A DNA stretch of 5,740 bases from Victivallales bacterium (GTDB lineage: Bacteria; Verrucomicrobiota; Lentisphaeria; Victivallales; Victivallaceae). Under the pieces are notes generated by a model. That model made no database searches and was not told where the DNA came from. It saw nothing but the letters and a program-made list of their open reading frames with translations. The DNA lies in NCBI GenBank assembly GCA_019038735.1, contig JAHOYW010000254.1, forward strand, positions 1 through 5,740, written 5' to 3'. Below are positions 4,622-5,740 of this stretch, piece after piece. A program made the translations under genes and the position numbers. The first letter of the stretch is position 1. Each line of letters starts with the position of its first letter.

Positions 4622-5634
4622 TAAATTATCAATTCTGTTTTTATATTTTTTTTGAATGCTTGTTTTTGGCTTGTAGGATTTCTCTTTAACCACCCGGCGG
4701 CTTCATGATAGAGCTGTGTCATTTCTTGTTTCATCATTCCGATTCCGCTATAATTTTCTAAGCCCGGATTATAATCAAAAGTCAGAAGCTTGTAATCTTT
4801 GCCGGGGACAAAACCGTAAGTTTGAGCTATCGTAACTAAAGGTAGAATCAAATTCTGATGCATAATAAAAATACCTTTTGGGGCTTTGCCACCGGCAAAT
4901 AATATTCGTCCGACTTCAGCTATTTCGGATGGAATGTCAATAAAATCACGCGAAAATATCGAATCCGGTGTTAAGTGAGTACCGAGTTCTGCACATGATT
5001 CATAAAATGAAATAATACGCTCATATAAATATGGCTTGTCCGTCGTGGCTTTGCAGGATACAAAAACAATATCCCGCCCGGCTTCGATCATCAACCACGA
5101 TAAACCTTCTTTGATACTGCTTTTGGCATCAGTAGCGACATAATTATAATTATTATATTTACGATTGATTAGAATTTGAGGAATCTCGGCTTGATCAATA
5201 TAATCCATTAAATGAATTGATTCCATGCCGGGGCTGTTCCAGATGAGAACAGAACCGGGCTGACATAAGCGGTTAAGATTACTTGCTACTTCATGTTCTG
5301 ATATTCCACTTAAAGGAATATTGAAGTCATGCCCTGAAAAAAATAACTCTCGTATGCCAGAATCAATATTTTGACCTGCAAAACCAGATATAATAAATAA
5401 ATGTTGTGGTTTATCAATAGGCTTGTTAGATATTACATAAGTGCTGCTGCCTTGACGTGATGCCAAATAACCAGCAAAGGTCAATTCTCTGATTGCACGG
5501 TCAATAGTAGTGCGTGAGTAGTTATACTTACGGCACAATTTATTACGCGAACTAATCTTTTTCCCAATTTGAAAAACACCATGTTTGATATCTGTTATCA
5601 ATTTATTCTTGATTATTTCAACTTTACTTAACAT
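4618..5634 (-). CDS. GntR-type transcriptional regulator with LacI/periplasmic-binding-like sensor domain
   Basis: The 338-residue product has an N-terminal GntR winged helix (about 1-68): KVEIIKNKLITDIKHG, IGKKISSRNKLCRKYNYSRT, then TIDRAIRELTFAGYLASRQGSSTYV. The wing has GSSTYV where GxGTFV is usual. Residues from about 76 to 325 resemble a LacI-type ligand-binding domain, with alternating strands and helices, INRKYNNYNYVATDAKSSIKEGL (156-178), RDIVFVSC, KGIFIMHQ (253-260) and LLTFDYNP. This chimera is the AraR-like arrangement, in which a sugar or other small ligand usually releases a dimeric repressor from DNA. The ligand and targets cannot be named, and no sugar-use gene is in the window; dependent genes may lie beyond the right edge. 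The ATG at 5634 has AAGGTGA 6 nt upstream. Autoregulation is suggested by a repeat in its leader. Confidence 0.88.
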   Translation of the reverse strand: MLSKVEIIKNKLITDIKHGVFQIGKKISSRNKLCRKYNYSRTTIDRAIRELTFAGYLASRQGSSTYVISNKPIDKPQHLFIISGFAGQNIDSGIRELFFSGHDFNIPLSGISEHEVASNLNRLCQPGSVLIWNSPGMESIHLMDYIDQAEIPQILINRKYNNYNYVATDAKSSIKEGLSWLMIEAGRDIVFVSCKATTDKPYLYERIISFYESCAELGTHLTPDSIFSRDFIDIPSEIAEVGRILFAGGKAPKGIFIMHQNLILPLVTIAQTYGFVPGKDYKLLTFDYNPGLENYSGIGMMKQEMTQLYHEAAGWLKRNPTSQKQAFKKNIKTELIIY

Positions 5635-5667
5635 ATTTCATCACCTTTTCTTATAAAATACTATAAA

Positions 5668-5683
5668 AATACAAGAATACAAG
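5668..5683. repeat. Tandem 8-bp repeat upstream of the regulator, possible operator
   Basis: AATACAAG occurs twice in direct tandem (5668-5675 and 5676-5683), and a third partial AATAC lies at 5657-5661. Read on the minus strand these are CTTGTATT units just downstream of the predicted transcription start. AraR, a GntR/LacI chimera, recognises sites containing TTGTA, so an autoregulatory role is reasonable but unproven; here the copies are direct, not inverted. Confidence 0.4.
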
Positions 5684-5695
5684 TTTTTGATATTA

Positions 5696-5701
5696 ATTAT
5701 A
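5696..5701 (-). promoter_or_regulatory. Consensus -10 box for the regulator gene
   Basis: The minus strand reads TATAAT at 5701-5696. No good -35 element sits 16-18 nt upstream; TTGAGC (5718-5713) is only 11 nt away. An activator-dependent or weak promoter is possible, with a start near 5689 and a leader of about 55 nt. In such AT-rich DNA the box alone is modest evidence. Confidence 0.35.
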
Positions 5702-5740
5702 GTTTTATATAAGCTCAAAATATTTTTTAATAAGATTTAC

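Noticed and set aside
4477..4689. Plus-strand open frame over the ispH 3' end
   Set aside because: It is frame-shifted from ispH, arginine-rich and runs over the convergent junction without a start signal.

Overview
The window is an AT-rich bacterial chromosome segment with seven protein genes, densely packed and mostly housekeeping. No RNA gene, insertion sequence, CRISPR array, phage gene or attachment site is visible. Diaminopimelate-pathway, methylerythritol-phosphate (MEP) pathway and FtsQ genes indicate a walled bacterium. The archaeal/Thermotoga-like GlmU-type acyltransferase and the GntR-type regulator with a LacI-like sensor would suit the PVC superphylum, for example Lentisphaerae. 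That assignment rests on family resemblance only and is held loosely.

Layout, left to right. A minus-strand ftsQ-like gene (N-terminal 185 codons) runs off the left edge. It is divergent from a plus-strand alpha/beta hydrolase gene (718-1419), and the gap holds a good ftsQ promoter overlapped by an inverted repeat. The hydrolase converges, with only 2 nt between stops, on a minus-strand unit: a left-handed beta-helix GlmU-like protein (2717 to 1818) followed by a STAS anti-sigma-factor-antagonist-like protein (1760 to 1422). A 174-bp divergent region (2718-2891) with a promoter on each strand and two palindromes separates that unit from a plus-strand dapA-ispH operon (2892-4621). ispH converges on a minus-strand GntR/LacI-type regulator (5634 to 4618), and the two stop codons share a single TTAA. 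The last 106 bp is the upstream region of the regulator, with a consensus -10 box and a tandem 8-bp repeat.

Four of the seven products plausibly bear on the cell envelope. DapA starts the lysine/diaminopimelate branch, IspH makes the isoprenoid precursors of undecaprenyl carriers, the GlmU-like protein may make an acylated amino sugar phosphate, and FtsQ acts in septation. This is an inference from family roles, not a demonstrated system. Three of the seven genes start with GTG, and six of the seven have a clear Shine-Dalgarno sequence. I see no convincing undescribed system. The most interesting points are the GlmU-like protein with a degenerate or replaced N-terminal domain, the palindromes at promoters, and the extreme compaction at both convergent junctions.
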